Source: Cepaea nemoralis
Lineage: Eukaryota > Mollusca > Gastropoda > Stylommatophora > Helicidae
Direction: 5' to 3'
DNA length: 64,000 nucleotides
NCBI GenBank assembly: GCA_014155875.1
Contig: JACEFZ010006308.1
Location: forward strand, 248,501-312,500
This document shows positions 23,160-34,690 of this stretch, in pieces. The position numbers and the translations under genes were made by a program. Within the stretch, counting starts at the first letter, position 1; the number at the start of each line of letters is the position of its first letter. A model generated the notes under the pieces. It saw only the letters and a program-made list of their open reading frames with translations, was not told the DNA's origin and ran no database searches.

Positions 23160-23500
23160 AATCTTTTTTATATGACTGGTTTGTGATCAGTATCAACATC
23201 TGTATTTGGGAGTGCTCTTGAATCTAATAGTAGTCTTCTGTCTGTTTTCCTAATTAGAATAAAGTCAATTTGAGATGCTTGGTCTATGTCATTCCATTTA
23301 TACCAGGTTTTGGTGTGGCTACGACGATGTTGAAAAAAACTATTTGCTATTATTAGTCCATGTTCGGAGCATATGTTGAGTAGATGTTGACCATTGCTGT
23401 TACAATCAGTCTCTTTGTCGCTGAATGACCCCATGCAATCATCCCATGGTGTTCTTCGTGTGCCTATTCGGATGCATGGATACGGGGAACAAACCCAATG
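23160..23500 (-). pseudogene. RTE-type endonuclease C-terminal fragment
   Basis: The minus frame reads GSFSDKETDCNSNGQHLLNIC, then HGLIIANSFFQ, TWYKWNDIDQASQIDFILI and DTDHKPVI. This is the conserved end of an AP endonuclease, with the N-x-NG block, the IDFIL strand and the final catalytic DH. RT is absent. It occupies the site where unit U4 is interrupted. Confidence 0.75.
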
Positions 23501-24043
23501 TCATAAATATACATCAAACAGCATATACTACATAGTTAAAGTCACTACACAACGGAAAAATAACTCTCGCTGGTAGATAGTTGAGCCCCAAACAAAGCAG
23601 TGACGACATCAGTAATTTGGTTGACTTCATACGTTGAACTATGTAGTGCTGAGACAACAACATGACACTGCCTGAGTAAATTACATAGCAGAAATCTGAA
23701 CAGTTGCTGAACGCTGCCTGAACATTTAATTCATATAAATGCTAGTTTAGACATATAGAGATGCATCATCACTGAATGATATAGCTGACAGCCACTTGCC
23801 AGACTGTGATTTCAGATAAATAATGCAATATAATCAACATTTCTCAAATAGTCCAGGGTTGTACCAATCCAACAGAATGTAGAAGCATAATACCAACAGT
23901 GATCAATGACTGTCAGATCCATACTTGACTGCATACAAACTTATACACAATTAACCGACCTCGTAATACACCACAGAGTCGAACATATACTAACATTTTT
24001 CTTTCACAAGCAAACAGATTAATCTCCGCGTGTTAAAGACAAG

Positions 24044-24877
24044 CAAAGTATTCTTCCAAGCCGTAAAGTATCGACCCCCGCCCCCTTCCCCCTTCGGGTG
24101 CAGATATCGAAGTACATCAAAAGCTAAAACGTATTCGGCAGCTAAGTATTTCTTTCACATATTTTGGTAAGATTGTGATATTTTTGACAATACCTTGGTA
24201 TTTCTTATATTGGTTTTCTTTTTCTTTGGTTTCTAATTTTCTAGTTTCTTTCTTAGTGTCAGCTTCGATTTCTAGTTGTTTCAATTTTAACTGCATTTCT
24301 ATTTCTTCTCTCTGAATATGTGCATCGATTTCAGATTCCTTGAAATCAAGTTCAGCCTGTTTATTGCTGGCATCAAGCTCAGCTTTCTTCAATTCTGATT
24401 CAGCCTGTTTATTTTTAGCATCAAGCTCAGCTTTCTTCAATTCTGATTCAGCCTGTTTATTTTTAGCATCAAGCTCAGCTTTCTTCAATTCTCTCTCTGC
24501 TGCTCTTTCCTCCCTTTGAATCTGCTCTGTATATTTTGTCTTACTCCATTTAGATAAATCATCTCCTGTTAAACCTAATTTTAGACCTGACTCTATGAAG
24601 TCGTGTAGAGTAGCCATGATAGTTTGAAAATTGCGTTAGCATTAGCACCAAAAATTATAGTATGTGATCAAATTCACTCAATATAATATATAATCAAATG
24701 TAGTAAATATATCATGTGTACAATGTGGGGAAAAATACAGGTAGAGCCTGAAATCTTACAAACCTATGTGAAAGAAATACTTAGCTGCCGATGACGTTCG
24801 GAGCTTTTGATGTAATTCGATATCTGCACCCGAAACGGGGGAGGGGGCGGTACTTTACGGTTTGGGAGAAAACTTTG
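24044..24877. mobile_element. 834-bp element with ~115-bp inverted ends and a gag-like ORF
   Basis: The left end 24044-24161 and right end 24765-24877 are reverse complements over about 115 bp: shared outward blocks CAAAGTATTCTTCCAAGCCG and CAAAGTTTTCTCCCAAACCG, the GTAAAGTA block, a C-rich run, CGGGTGCAGATATCGA, and TACTTAGCTGCCGA up to CTTTCACATA. The only ORF is on the minus strand. I see no convincing target duplication. It could be a non-autonomous DNA transposon that captured coding sequence, a DIRS-like remnant, or a snap-back retroelement end. Confidence 0.7.
24117..24617 (-). CDS. Gag-like coiled-coil protein, 166 aa
   Basis: The intact frame starts MATLHDFIESGLKLGLTGDDL. A short helical N-terminus of the type 'x-GL-x-LGL-x-G' is familiar from gag proteins of arthropod LTR retrotransposons. 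Residues about 30-130 are a charged Glu/Lys/Ala coiled coil with three near-identical 14-residue repeats (AESELKKAELDAKN type). No CCHC knuckle or protease is present. The last ~14 residues and the stop lie inside the left inverted end. The tandem repeats and open frame suggest recent amplification or some constraint; a regulated host role is not shown. Confidence 0.6.
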   Translation of the reverse strand: MATLHDFIESGLKLGLTGDDLSKWSKTKYTEQIQREERAAERELKKAELDAKNKQAESELKKAELDAKNKQAESELKKAELDASNKQAELDFKESEIDAHIQREEIEMQLKLKQLEIEADTKKETRKLETKEKENQYKKYQGIVKNITILPKYVKEILSCRIRFSF

Positions 24878-24879
24878 AT

Positions 24880-25848
24880 AATAATAGAAGCCGGTTTTCA
24901 TCATATTGAGGCACTATTTATTTGCCTATGTCCAAGCTTATCACATATTCAATAATATTAAATAAATTACAATTTGTTGATACCGTACCTGTTATGGCCA
25001 GGCGGGACGGTAATGAAATATTACTTAATAATAATATACAGTTTAATATGTTAGTTACTTGCAACTATAATGTCCCGGTCCTTCTGTCCTTCACCAATCG
25101 GCTTCTGCGTCACCTTGCCCTGACTTTCTAAGTCGTATTCTGATACGGTTTCATCTGTCAGTCCTTTTGGGGCTTATACAAATCAATCCTGAATAATTTC
25201 GGACTTCTATTTAATATTTATTATCCATCCTTGCGATGTTGTGCCAGTTTATAATGTATCTTATTTCTGTGAATCTAATCGTGTTGCCTCTTCTGTCCAT
25301 CCCAAGATCTGAATGTTTGTTGTTGTTGACTTCTTCTGTGACGACTTTTCCTTTTATCGTCATATCATTGGTTTCTCGTAAAATTTGGTTCGCGATTTTC
25401 TCACCAACTCTATTTGACGTCATTTCGTCTACTCTGCTACTTGGCATCACGCATGACATTAATTGATAATGATATTTAGAAATTCAATATAGACAAATTC
25501 CTCAAAAATGGAGGTCATATTTACTCGTTGGAAAACCAGCGGTTGTTTGTTTGCTATGACCAGGTTTGATTATCACGATGTATTAGTGACTTAATGTCAT
25601 ACACTTTACAGTGATAGTAATCATTGATGGTAGAGGAATTCATATAGCCACATACACAAAATATCCTTGGGGAAAAGAAAGTGCCAATTAAGAAGTTTCC
25701 TTATGACATACATCCAGTGAATGGATATTCCATGAAGGTGTTATAATGGCCAATTTGCTATATCAAGGATCATGTTTCAAAGAATGACTGGTTGTGTAAC
25801 AGTAGATGGACGATCATATGACAAGAAGACTTTCATATTTAATTCATC
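24880..25848. other. About 1 kb without a recognised gene
   Basis: AT-rich sequence. ORFs 25211-25459 (minus) and 25236-25466 (plus) overlap each other and show no family motif. It may be an intron or flank of the annexin copy. Confidence 0.35.
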
Positions 25849-26290
25849 ATGGGATGTTGCAATAAATGTTCAAAGTAGCCTGATCCATTGGGTTCTGTTC
25901 TCTCCTGCCACTGACCAGTTGCAGTAGAAGCTCTCTGATATCTCCAATAGTGGTCATGACAATGTCCAGTTCCAGATCGTTCTTGTATGCTAGTTTATAT
26001 ATATCTTTGACATTCCGAATCTCATTTTGGTTATTTGAGCAAATAGAGCCTATCAAGAAGGAGTGATCTCTGTTGGCATCATTGACAGTCTCATGCAGAC
26101 AATAAGCGTCAAACTGAGCAGGTTGTTTCATCATGGTCAGGAGAAATTGTTCAGAATCCACCCTCAGCTCAGATTTCAAGTCTTTGATCAGATCCCTTGT
26201 TATACAGTTCCTGGTACCTGTGCTTCAGTTTCTGTCTCTCCGAATTGGAGTTGACAATGATACCGATAACTGCACCAAACAAAGTACATC
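25849..26290 (-). pseudogene. Annexin fragment (end of repeat 1 and repeat 2), degenerate
   Basis: Annexins are Ca2+-dependent phospholipid-binding proteins built of four ~70-residue helical repeats. The minus strand reads [17 protein letters not shown], then after a small frameshift [76 protein letters not shown] and GRREQNP. These match the [23 protein letters not shown] linker and the whole second repeat. The type-2 Ca2+ loop (normally G-x-GTD) is replaced by NDANRD, and the upstream part is scrambled, so it is unlikely to be functional. It could be a retrocopy or a relic exon. Tandem minisatellite flanks it upstream. Confidence 0.8.
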
Positions 26291-26399
26291 AGTAGCCTGG
26301 TTAACTTCATACGTTGAGTCCTGAAGTATTGAGATAACAACATGACAATGCTTGAGTAAATTACATGGCAGATCATGTTGTGTTGTAGAGTGGTGGAGT

Positions 26400-26712
26400 G
26401 GTGGCAGACACAACATCCTCCATTTTACAATGTTATTGTGTCACTGTTGAAAACACAACTGTCACTGCACCTCAAACATTGAGCTCTGTAGTACTGACAC
26501 AACACCATCTATTTTACACTGTTATTGTGTCACTGTTTGAAACAGAATTGTCACTGTATTTCAGACATTGAGCTCTGTAGTACTGACACAACACCATCCA
26601 TCCATTGTACACTGTTCTTGTAATACTATTGGAAACAGACCTGTCACTGTACTTCACACATTGAGCTCTGTAGTACTGACACAACACCATCCATTTTACC
26701 ATGTTATTGTAT
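26400..26712. repeat. ~90-bp minisatellite, about 3.5 copies
   Basis: The phrase ATTGAGCTCTGTAGTACTGA recurs at about 26477, 26566 and 26659 (spacing 89-93 bp), each followed by CACAACACCATC and a TTACACTGTTATTGTGTCAC-like stretch. A diverged relative (TACGTTGAACTATGTAGTGC) lies near 23.6 kb. Confidence 0.85.
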
Positions 26713-26769
26713 ATATATATTATAATATTACATATTATATTACTATATTATAATACTATATTGTATATT

Positions 26770-27254
26770 ATAATACTAAAAATGATTAATTGATGACAGT
26801 GGTACACATTAGGAATATAGAACTATCTGTGAAAGTATGTGTTTGAACATGTATAGTATGAAGTGCGAGTGTGAACTTGATGGGAGTGACATTTTGATTA
26901 ATCTGTGAAATTTTGTGTTAAAAACATGTGTGAAATTACGTGTGTGTGCATTCAGTGTTTCCTAACAAGTATTTGGCATGTGTCGGCTCCGTGGCAAATG
27001 GCTATGGACGCAGTTCGTAATCCCACATACCCGCGTTCGAAACACAGCTGCGGCCATTTGTCAGCAGACCGCCTTGCGTTGGATGTTTACAAATTGGTAT
27101 GGGTGCCAGTTGTTCAGAAAGCAATGGCAAACTACTGAACGTAAACTTGCAAATATATCATAAACATGCAAAGCATAATGGGGTTGACTGTGACGTCCTG
27201 AAAAGGATATGCAGCTAACTTCTTGTTATTGTAATTTGGCCTGCATAACAGGCC
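26770..27254 (+). repeat. Unit U, copy U5 (plus, 3' part with SINE S2)
   Basis: Starts in the GATTAATTGATGACAGTGG module, then GAACTATCTGTGAAAGTATG, then S2 (26985-27237; GGCTCCGTGGCAAATGGC and GTTCGAAACACAG), ending in the palindrome GGCCTGCATAACAGGCC (27238-27254). Confidence 0.8.
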
Positions 27255-28135
27255 GGACAAAAATTCCTTCTTTTATTATGAACCTGACACTAATAAAAAT
27301 CATAAACCAATTATTACCACGTCGAATCAAAATAGAAAAATGTATTACAAAATTCTCACGCACTTAAACTAAAGCACAGGTTTATCTCAATCTCTGAAGG
27401 TTTTGTAAAAGGATTTAATCTATTATTTATAAAGGATCTAACTGTAGTTAATTTCTTTAAAATATTTATAAAAGTTTGTAACATCTACACAATTGATCAA
27501 ATTACATAACATAGTCATGCTATTGTTAGTAATATCCCTTGTAATACACTTATGTTGTTATGTCCCATTGTAATATTTTAATAACATGGTTTACTTTTAA
27601 ATATGGTTTTATTTCGTACAAAACAGTGTTTTTGCAAGATGCGTTGCGTGCTTTCTTTTACATTTACAAAATACAACAAGATCCCCAGATGTCAAATGCA
27701 GCAAGATTCCCTAATTCTTTGTGTAATTACTGCAAGCCGGTCTCCCTGGCATTGGGGTAATGCCTTTTTCCGTAATCAAGTATATCCACGTGAGGAACGC
27801 AAGCTGCGAGAGAATCGGTAGAAGTTCTGACTGCGTTGGTAAATTACGGGGTATGTGAGACGGTCGCTCAGAAATCAGTGGTAAACTACTGAGCGTAATC
27901 TTGCTTAGTACATCAACAGCAGCTGAATATTGCTGGTGTTGACTGCGACGCCTTGCAAGGAATAATATTATTTTAAAAAATACTTCATACTATTCATTTT
28001 ATTTCATACATTAATTCTTCGCAGACATTAAATGCGGTTTGTATTCAAAAGTTGCATATAAATAGGAATTGTAGGTATCTTTTTCAAATATTGAGTGTTT
28101 GTTGTCAGAACCAGCAAACGTTTCTAGTAATACTG
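27255..28135 (+). repeat. Unit U, copy U6 (plus, 5' modules)
   Basis: Directly follows the U5 palindrome: AT-rich module, TTTTATTTCGTACAAAACAG block, an inserted SINE S3 (about 27734-27970), TTCGCAGACATTAAATGCGG, the CATATAAATAGG stretch, then cut at about 28135 by the RNase H fragment. Confidence 0.78.
27734..27970 (+). mobile_element. SINE S3, plus copy
   Basis: Starts GCCGGTCTCCCTGGCATTGG, body with GTGGTAAACTACTGAGCG and GGTGTTGACTGCGACGCC, ending in a short A/T-rich tail. It sits at the same boundary of unit U as the copies near 10.3 and 22.7 kb. Confidence 0.75.
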
Positions 28136-28569
28136 TAACAGCACAAAATGTTGTTCGAAATGGAGGAGCTGGGGTGTACATAAAATACCCAAATAATACT
28201 AGGGACACGGCCGTTCCAACAGAAAAGTACTGCCATAACTATGATGCTGAAATTGAGGCAGTCAAGATAGCAACAGAGAATTTACTAAATACCAGCCATG
28301 GTACACAACCTGTGGTGCTATTAACAAATGCAAAATCAGTCCTCGAGGCGCTCCTGTCTGTGAAATTGCCAGTACTAAGGACACTACTTTCTGGACGTAG
28401 TAGTCAGCATAAGGTCAACATAGAGTGGATACCATCCCACTGTGGAGTACCCCGAAACAACAGAGCTGATCGACTGGCTAAGAAAGTAGCAAAAGAAGAA
28501 CAGCCTAATGTGCCCATTACATACCACCAAAAGAAAATAATGATCAAATCAGTCAGAAAGCCACCATAA
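28136..28569 (+). pseudogene. RNase H domain fragment of a LINE
   Basis: The open frame carries NGGAGVYIKYPNN (first strands; the first catalytic Asp is not preserved or lies outside), NYDAEIEAVKIA (catalytic Glu), VVLLTNAKSVLEALL (normally TDA, here Asn replaces the Asp) and IEWIPSHCGVPRNNRADRLAKK (His and final Asp present). It is an RNase H of the type at the C-terminus of I-like or related LINEs and could come from the same lineage as the YTDD LINE at 13.5 kb, which lacks its RNase H. Confidence 0.75.
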
Positions 28570-28594
28570 CCTGCTCAAGACGACTGTTGTTGTT

Positions 28595-31500
28595 TGTCCA
28601 TCAAGAATGATGATGGCCATTCATTTCATCCAGTTGGCTTGAAAGTATGGAGCCGTGGGTTCTAAGATGGCTGATAAGGCCTATTTTGACTCCAAATGTT
28701 CTTTGACAATGTGGACAAAAAATGCTTGACGTTTCTGGAGGAGGATTTCCTGCAGTGGTTTTTCTGTCCTGCTTTTTCTTTACAGCTCTTGCAGTCCTGG
28801 TTGCCTCACACATGACTGCACCCTTGTGTAATGATGCACGCCACGAATTTCGGTCTCTGGCTGCAGTCTCCCAGGTGTCATGATGAATTCCAAAAGCATT
28901 CAGAGAGATTTTCAGAGTGTCTTTAAAGCGTTTCCTCTGGCCACCTTGGGAGCGTTTACCACAACGCAGTTCGCTGTAAAAAATTCGTTTAGGGAGCCTG
29001 TGATCTGGCATGCGAGTCAAGTGACCAGCCCAGCGAATCTGATTCTTCATCAGTAGAGTGTGGATACTGGGCATGGACGCTCTTTCTAGGACTTCAGTGT
29101 CTGGGATCTTGTCTTGCCATTTAATCTTCAGTAGCTTCCTTAGGCAGACTGTGTGGAAGTGGTTTAATTTCCTAGCGTGTCGCTGATAAACAGTCCAGGT
29201 TTCACAAGCATATAGCAGTGTGGATAATACAACTGCTTTGTAGACTTTAGCTTTGTTTGCAGGCTTATTCCAGTTCTGTCCCATACATTCTTGTACAGTC
29301 TGCCAAAGGCCACACTGGCCTTGGAGATTCTTGCATTCACTTCGTCATCAATTGTGGCAGCTTGTGACACAGTGCTGCCAAGATAGGTGAATTTGTCCAC
29401 AACACTTAGTCTATGACCATTCACTTTGATATTCGGCACAGTGTGATTATTCCCTGGAGCTGGCTGGTACATAACTACAGTCTTCTCCAAGTTGATATTG
29501 AGCCCAAAGTTGGCACAGGCATGTGAGAAAGCTGTAACATTATGTTGCATGTCCGCCTCTGAGTTGGCGTATAGAGCGCAATCATCAGCAAACAGGAGCT
29601 CTGTGATGGTGTCGCTGTTAATTTTGGTTTTAGCTTTCAGCCTTCTGAGATTGAATAACTTTCCATCCATACGGTAGTTGATGTCTATTCCAATGTCGTC
29701 GTTCTCGAAGGCATTCATCAACATGGCTGAAAACATGAGGCTGAACAGTGTTGGTGCCAGGACACATCCTTGCTTCACTCCATTGGTGACAGGAAAGGGC
29801 TCAGACAGTACACCATTTTCCTGTACTCTTGCCTGCATAATAGCCGCACTATTTGGACAAACTTTCGTGGACAGCCATATTTTACCATGATCTTCCACAG
29901 TCCTTCTCTGCTGACTGTATCAAAAGCCTTGGTAAGGTCAATGAAAGTGGAGAACATTTCGCAGTTCTGTTCCTGACATTTCTCTTGCAGCTGCCTTGCA
30001 GCGAAAATCATGTCAACAGTTCCACGTTCTTTTCTGAAGCCACATTGACTCTCAGGAAGAAGACCTTGATCGAGATGGGCCGTGAGGCGATTGAGAAGAA
30101 TTCTGGCGAGTATCTTCCCTGCAATTGAAAGCAAGGAGATGCCTCGGTGGTTGTCACAGGATTGGCGGTTTCCTTTACGTTTGTAAAGGTGGACTATTGA
30201 CGCGTCCTTGAAATCTTGTGGCATGGTCTCGTTCACCCATATGTTTGTAAAGACTTGGTGAAGCTGCTCTGTTAGGACCGGCCCACCTGCCTTGTATATC
30301 TCTGCTGGGATGGAGTCAGGACCAGGTGCCTTGCCGCTGGAGAGTTGCTGGATGGCTTTGTTTACTTCCACTATGGTTGGCAGGTCATCAAGTGTCTCAT
30401 TGGTGGGAACTTGAGGAAGGCAGTTGATGGTTTCATCATCGAAGAAGGAAGTTGCATTTAAGATGTTGCTGAAATGCTCTGCCCAGCGTTGAAGGATTTC
30501 TTTCTTATCGGTGACCAATGTTCCCCCATCTGCACTGAGGAGGGGAGCTATGCCTGGTGATGTAGGACCATAGACCACTTTCAGTGAGTCGTAGAAGTTT
30601 TTCATATCATGTCTGTCAGCAAAGCCTTGAATTTCATCAGCTTTGCTGCTCAGCCAGGAGTCCCGCATGTGCCGAAGTTTCTGCTGCACTACTCTCTGAA
30701 TGTTCTTGAAGGCATCTTTTTTTTTTTTTATGTTGACTTCGGGTCATTCAAATGTGCCTTGAGGAGAAGATGTTTCTCGGCCAGCAATTGGTTGATGTCT
30801 TCGGAATTTTCATCAAACCAATCTTTATGCTTTCGGGGGGCTGGACCCAGGATTTCCATAGCAGTGTTGTAAATTATGTCCTTTAGGGCTCTCCACTCTG
30901 TTTCTGTATCCTGTTTAGCAGCAGCATTGGGCTTGAGGCGGTCTTCCAGCATATTTTCAAACGACTGCTGCATTTTCTTGCTGTTTAGGCGGGTGACATT
31001 TAGTTTTTTTTGCATTTTTACCCCTTGAGGACGCCGTGGTGGCCTGATGTGAATGTTTATTTTCGAGACAATGAGACGATGGTCTGTCCAACATTCGGCA
31101 CCACACATGGATTTTGTTACCCGAATGTCTTGTCTGTCACTTCTCCTGACGATGACATAGTCAATGAGGTGCCAGTGTTTCGAGCGAGGGTGCATCCACG
31201 ATGTCCTATTTCTCATGGGGAGACGGAAAATTGTGTTGGTAATCAGGAGATCGTGTTCGGCACATGTCTGAAGGAGGAGGAGTCCATTGCTGTTACAATT
31301 TCCGACTCCATGCTTTCCAATAATGCCACTTCCAAGAGGTGGTGCCCTTCCTACTCTGGCATTGAAAATCCCCAAGGAGTATAAGTTTGTCTCCTTTGGG
31401 AACAGATGTTAATACATTGTGCAGGTCCTCATAGAACTTGTTCTTGACATCATCTTCGTTGGTCATAGTTGGTGCGTAGACACTCACAATGGTTGCATGC

Positions 31501-32690
31501 TTCCTTCCATTCAGCAGGGGCAACTTAATGGTCATGAGCCTGTCGTTTATAGCCTTTGGAAATCCAGCTAATTTGCCGACCAGGGCCGACTTAATGGCAA
31601 ATCCCACACCGGATTGGCGTCTTTCCTCGCTTTTCCTTCCACTCCAGAAAAATGTGTAGCCGGCACCTATTTCACAGATTTGGCCTTCTTCTGCAAGTCG
31701 TGTCTCGCTCAAGGCTGCAATGTCGATGTTGTACCTGCCCAGCTCTCTCCCAATCAGTGCTGTTCGTCTCTCTGGACCCGACGCGCCGTCTCTGTCAAGT
31801 AGGGTGCGTACATTCCAAGTTCCAATTGTTAAGGGAATATGGTTTCCTCTTTTAGCTTTACTTGTTTTATCTTTGTTTGTATGTCGACCGCAGTTAGGGT
31901 ACCCACCAACCGCGGCTAGCTGGTTAGGTAGTGATGGAGCAGACAATGTTTAGGGCACCTTTTCTAGCCCCTTCCTCATGCTATGGAGGTGAGCAGTGTG
32001 TTCCTATAGAGGGCTGCTCAGTCGCTCAGGGGGCTGCCGAATCCCACTGCTGCTCCGGTCAGTAGAAGACGACCATATGGCCTGAGCCGCCTGTGTGCAG
32101 GTCTGCGACTACGGCTGCCAGCGTACCCACGCCTGCCGCTTCGCCGCTCGCCCATCGCCACAGGGCTGAAGGTGCTATATGACGTTGTATGAAGAATGAC
32201 TTGCGCGATGACTTGGATTAAAGTGAGGAAGAGTTGCGCAATTCGTCGACCTCACTCTCTCGCCTGAGTCCATCTGAGTCCAGTGGCAAGACAAGTCGAG
32301 ACGACTGGAGACGAATACAGGTGCAGTGGATGACCAGGGCGCTCTACGTGCCTTGTCGTGCTCATTACGTTCCACAACGCTTTGCAGGTAAACGCCGTCT
32401 TGCCCGTTGAATCAGGAATGATTTCTTCCGCGCAGTCTGCCGAATCCTGTCTTCACATGCTGGGTAGGCATACCCTAGTTTACCTCTTGGTTTGACACCA
32501 AATGGGATACCCATGCCTGGTTTAGCCAGCCTCTCACAGCTGTTGCCCGGGGGGTGGCCGCTGTCGCATGCTGACAGCTACTAGGAGCCACAGGCACGAG
32601 CTGGGTGTCAGGCTTGGACCAGTGGGGGATGGGTCCTGAAAAGGACATGAGAGTCTTCCTTACCAAAGGTGCTACCAATGCCTGACACCC
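28595..32690 (-). mobile_element. RTE-like LINE, near full length (~4.1 kb)
   Basis: One element read right to left: GC-rich leader (about 32690-31947), EN (31946 to about 31150), linker (to about 30700), RT (30689 to about 29500), thumb and C-terminal zinc finger (to 28601), and a short 3' end with CATCATCAT-like sequence. It is bounded on the left by the RNase H fragment and on the right by a cut SINE S1, so it sits within unit U sequence with part of the unit missing. Confidence 0.85.
28601..31946 (-). pseudogene. RTE-like endonuclease/reverse transcriptase with C2H2 finger, frameshifted
   Basis: The N-terminal frame has TIGTWNVRTLLDRDG, ALSETRLAEEG, SVYAPTM and LLGDFQC (first EN half). 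The next frame has WMHPRSKHWHLIDYVIVRR and WTDHRLIVSK (second half). RT: PDSIPAEIYKAGG, YKRKGNRQSCDNHRGISLLS, QCGFRKERGTVDMIFAARQL, FIDLTKAFDTVSREGLWK, NGVKQGCVLAPTLFSLMF and catalytic FADD. Then FTYLGSTVS, RWAGHLTRMPDHRLP and a C-terminal finger FCPHCQRTFGVKIGLISHLRTH in two pieces (C-x2-C-x12-H-x3-H). Breaks fall near 31340, 30720 (a long A-run on the minus strand), 29830 and 29220. Proteins of this type are often mislabelled as craniofacial development protein 2. Confidence 0.87.
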
Positions 32691-32695
32691 CGTAC

Positions 32696-32999
32696 ACCAC
32701 TTGGCCGATGAAGGATTGTCGTCGCAACGCCCTTTGCTTTCCGTATTTGTATTCTGTAAAACTGCACTACTTCGTGTGTTTTTACAAATTATTCATATTT
32801 CTATAGCTTTACCGCAGAATATCTAGGAGCCATCTAGTGGCAGTAGAATTGAGATTTCTGAGGAGAATGCAAATAGGGCCATGGATGGACAGAAAAACGA
32901 ATGAGAAAGTTCTTTCAAAAACAATGGGTGAAACAAACATTAATCATTGCAACAAGCATCCCATTTTACAAAATAAATTGCAAACAGGTATGTTTAGTG

Positions 33000-33049
<50 letters not shown>

Positions 33050-33052
33050 GGA

Positions 33053-33129
<77 letters not shown>

Positions 33130-33720
33130 GAAACAAAGACTGAAGTTAGCTGCATTGGATAGTAACTCATAACAGTCACAATGAATGTATTTGGCGTGGG
33201 CGAGGTTTGGGGGTGGAGGTTAAACAAACTCTTGTCTTGGTCGTGGTCATAATATCCACTTCTCGGCTGACAAACAAACTGATCTACGAGATACAGCCTC
33301 CCTTTGTGCTGGGTAGCTCAATGAACCATTGTCCCCGACTGTGGTAATATTTCCCAAATACTGTTGACAAAGAAAGAAAATGTGCTGATTCATTCTCCCC
33401 CATGGCGGGTATGGCAAATATATGAATAAAGGATCTACAAGCCTAAATGTCTCTCCTTTAAAAAAAAAAAAATACTGGTTCTTGACGATCACAATAATAA
33501 ATTTTTGTAGTGGAAAGAAAAATGTTAAACTAAAGACGGTTAAGAATGATTGATTGAGGACAGCGGTACACATTAGGAATATAGAACTATCTGTGAAAGT
33601 TTGTGTTTGAACATGCATAGTATGAAGTGTGAGGGTGAACTTGATGGGAGTTTTGGAGGTTTTGCTTAATGTGTGAAATTGTGTGTAAAAAAAAAACAAA
33701 TTTGTGAAATTACGCGTGAT
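32696..33720 (+). repeat. Unit U, copy U7 (plus, S1 tail to module i)
   Basis: Starts inside SINE S1 (TTGGCCGATGAAGGATTGTC), then the RTE scrap (about 32805-32960; LMVAVELRFLRRMQ-type frame), a CA tract (33002-33045), a GA tract (33047-33127), CGAAACAAAGACTGAAGTTAG, CTTCTCGGCTGACAAACAAAC and GAACTATCTGTGAAAGTTTG. It ends in a second partial S1 at about 33725. Confidence 0.8.
33002..33127. repeat. Compound (CA)n-(GA)n microsatellite of U7
   Basis: About 22 CA units followed by about 40 GA units, at the site that is pure GA in most other U copies. Confidence 0.95.
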
Positions 33721-33724
33721 CTTG

Positions 33725-34255
33725 AGTACGAATCTGCAGTGGGGCAGAATTTTACAATGGATCTGGCCTCCCTGGTCGTACTTGGCTGATGAAGGCTAAT
33801 CGTCGCAACGTCCTTTGTTGTCCATGATGGTATTCTGTAAAACTGCACTACTTAGTGTTTTTGTGTGTGTTAAATATTGCTTAGATTTCTACAACTTTAC
33901 CTCAGATAAGCAAGGAAACATCTAATGACAGTGGAAATGAGATTTGTGAGCAAAGAATGCCATGGATGGACAGAAGAACAAATGAGAAAGTTCTTTCAAC
34001 AACAAATGAAAAAAAAAATGAATAGAAAAGTAAACTCAATCAGTCCAGTTTTGTTTACAAATCATGGTACGATGAGAAATAAACTTGAAAACTTAGTGAT
34101 CACTAGAAAACTTGACGGGAAAAGAGGATGTGGAAAGAAGAGATTTATGCCACGATGGCTTAGCATAATCGAGACAAAATCAAAGACCCGGCCATAGACT
34201 GGCGACGGTGTGAGATGGTGAACCAAGACTGTCTAAGTGTATTAGCATTGCACAT
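33725..34255 (+). mobile_element. Partial SINE S1 followed by an RTE 3' fragment
   Basis: S1 from GAGTACGAATCTGCAG to GCACTACTTAGTG (33725-33860), then an RTE C-terminal frame at about 33925-34197: EMRFVSKECHGWTEEQMRKF, NKLENLVITRKLDGKRGCG and MPRWLSI. The order S1 to RTE scrap is the same as in unit U, but here the RTE part runs on to its natural end instead of into a GA tract. Confidence 0.72.
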
Positions 34256-34690
34256 GAAGGTGATACGTTTGTCAATAGCAGAATAAAAACTATTATTGTA
34301 GTGTGCTATTATCGAGCACATATTTGGCTAAACCTAAACATACATAGGTATAGTAAATATTCTGAAAATCTCAACAGAAATTGTAACAGAAATCTCCCCC
34401 TTACGTGAAAATTACGCACCCGAGACACCCACATTTGGGGTGATCGCAGGTGCCAACCCAATCAAAGTGCAATGGAAGGGCCTCAACCAGGGAGCACCAT
34501 CATTTTTTTTCGTCCCCCCCCCCCCCCCAATCCCCTCCCAATTACTCTAATGCTGTGATTCCCTCTCGTATTCTAGCGGGGTAGGGACTTACTTCCGTGA
34601 TTTTTAAAATAAAAAGTCTTTCATACAAAGCAGTGTGTATTTACATGGTGTAATGTATGTTTCTGATATATATTATATATACTACTCCTC
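34256..34690. other. No gene recognised; C-run at 34515-34530
   Basis: Unassigned sequence. Near 34.62 kb a CTTTCATACAAAGCAGTGTG block resembles modules near 36.2, 37.6, 47.1, 59.1 and 59.7 kb. Confidence 0.35.

Noticed and set aside
24650..24670. tRNA primer-binding site upstream of the gag-like ORF (TTTGGTGCTAATGC)
   Set aside because: Only the first few bases resemble a typical site, and no LTR boundary could be placed.
31293..31946. Craniofacial development protein 2-like host gene
   Set aside because: That label is a common database error for RTE-type endonucleases; RT follows in the same element.
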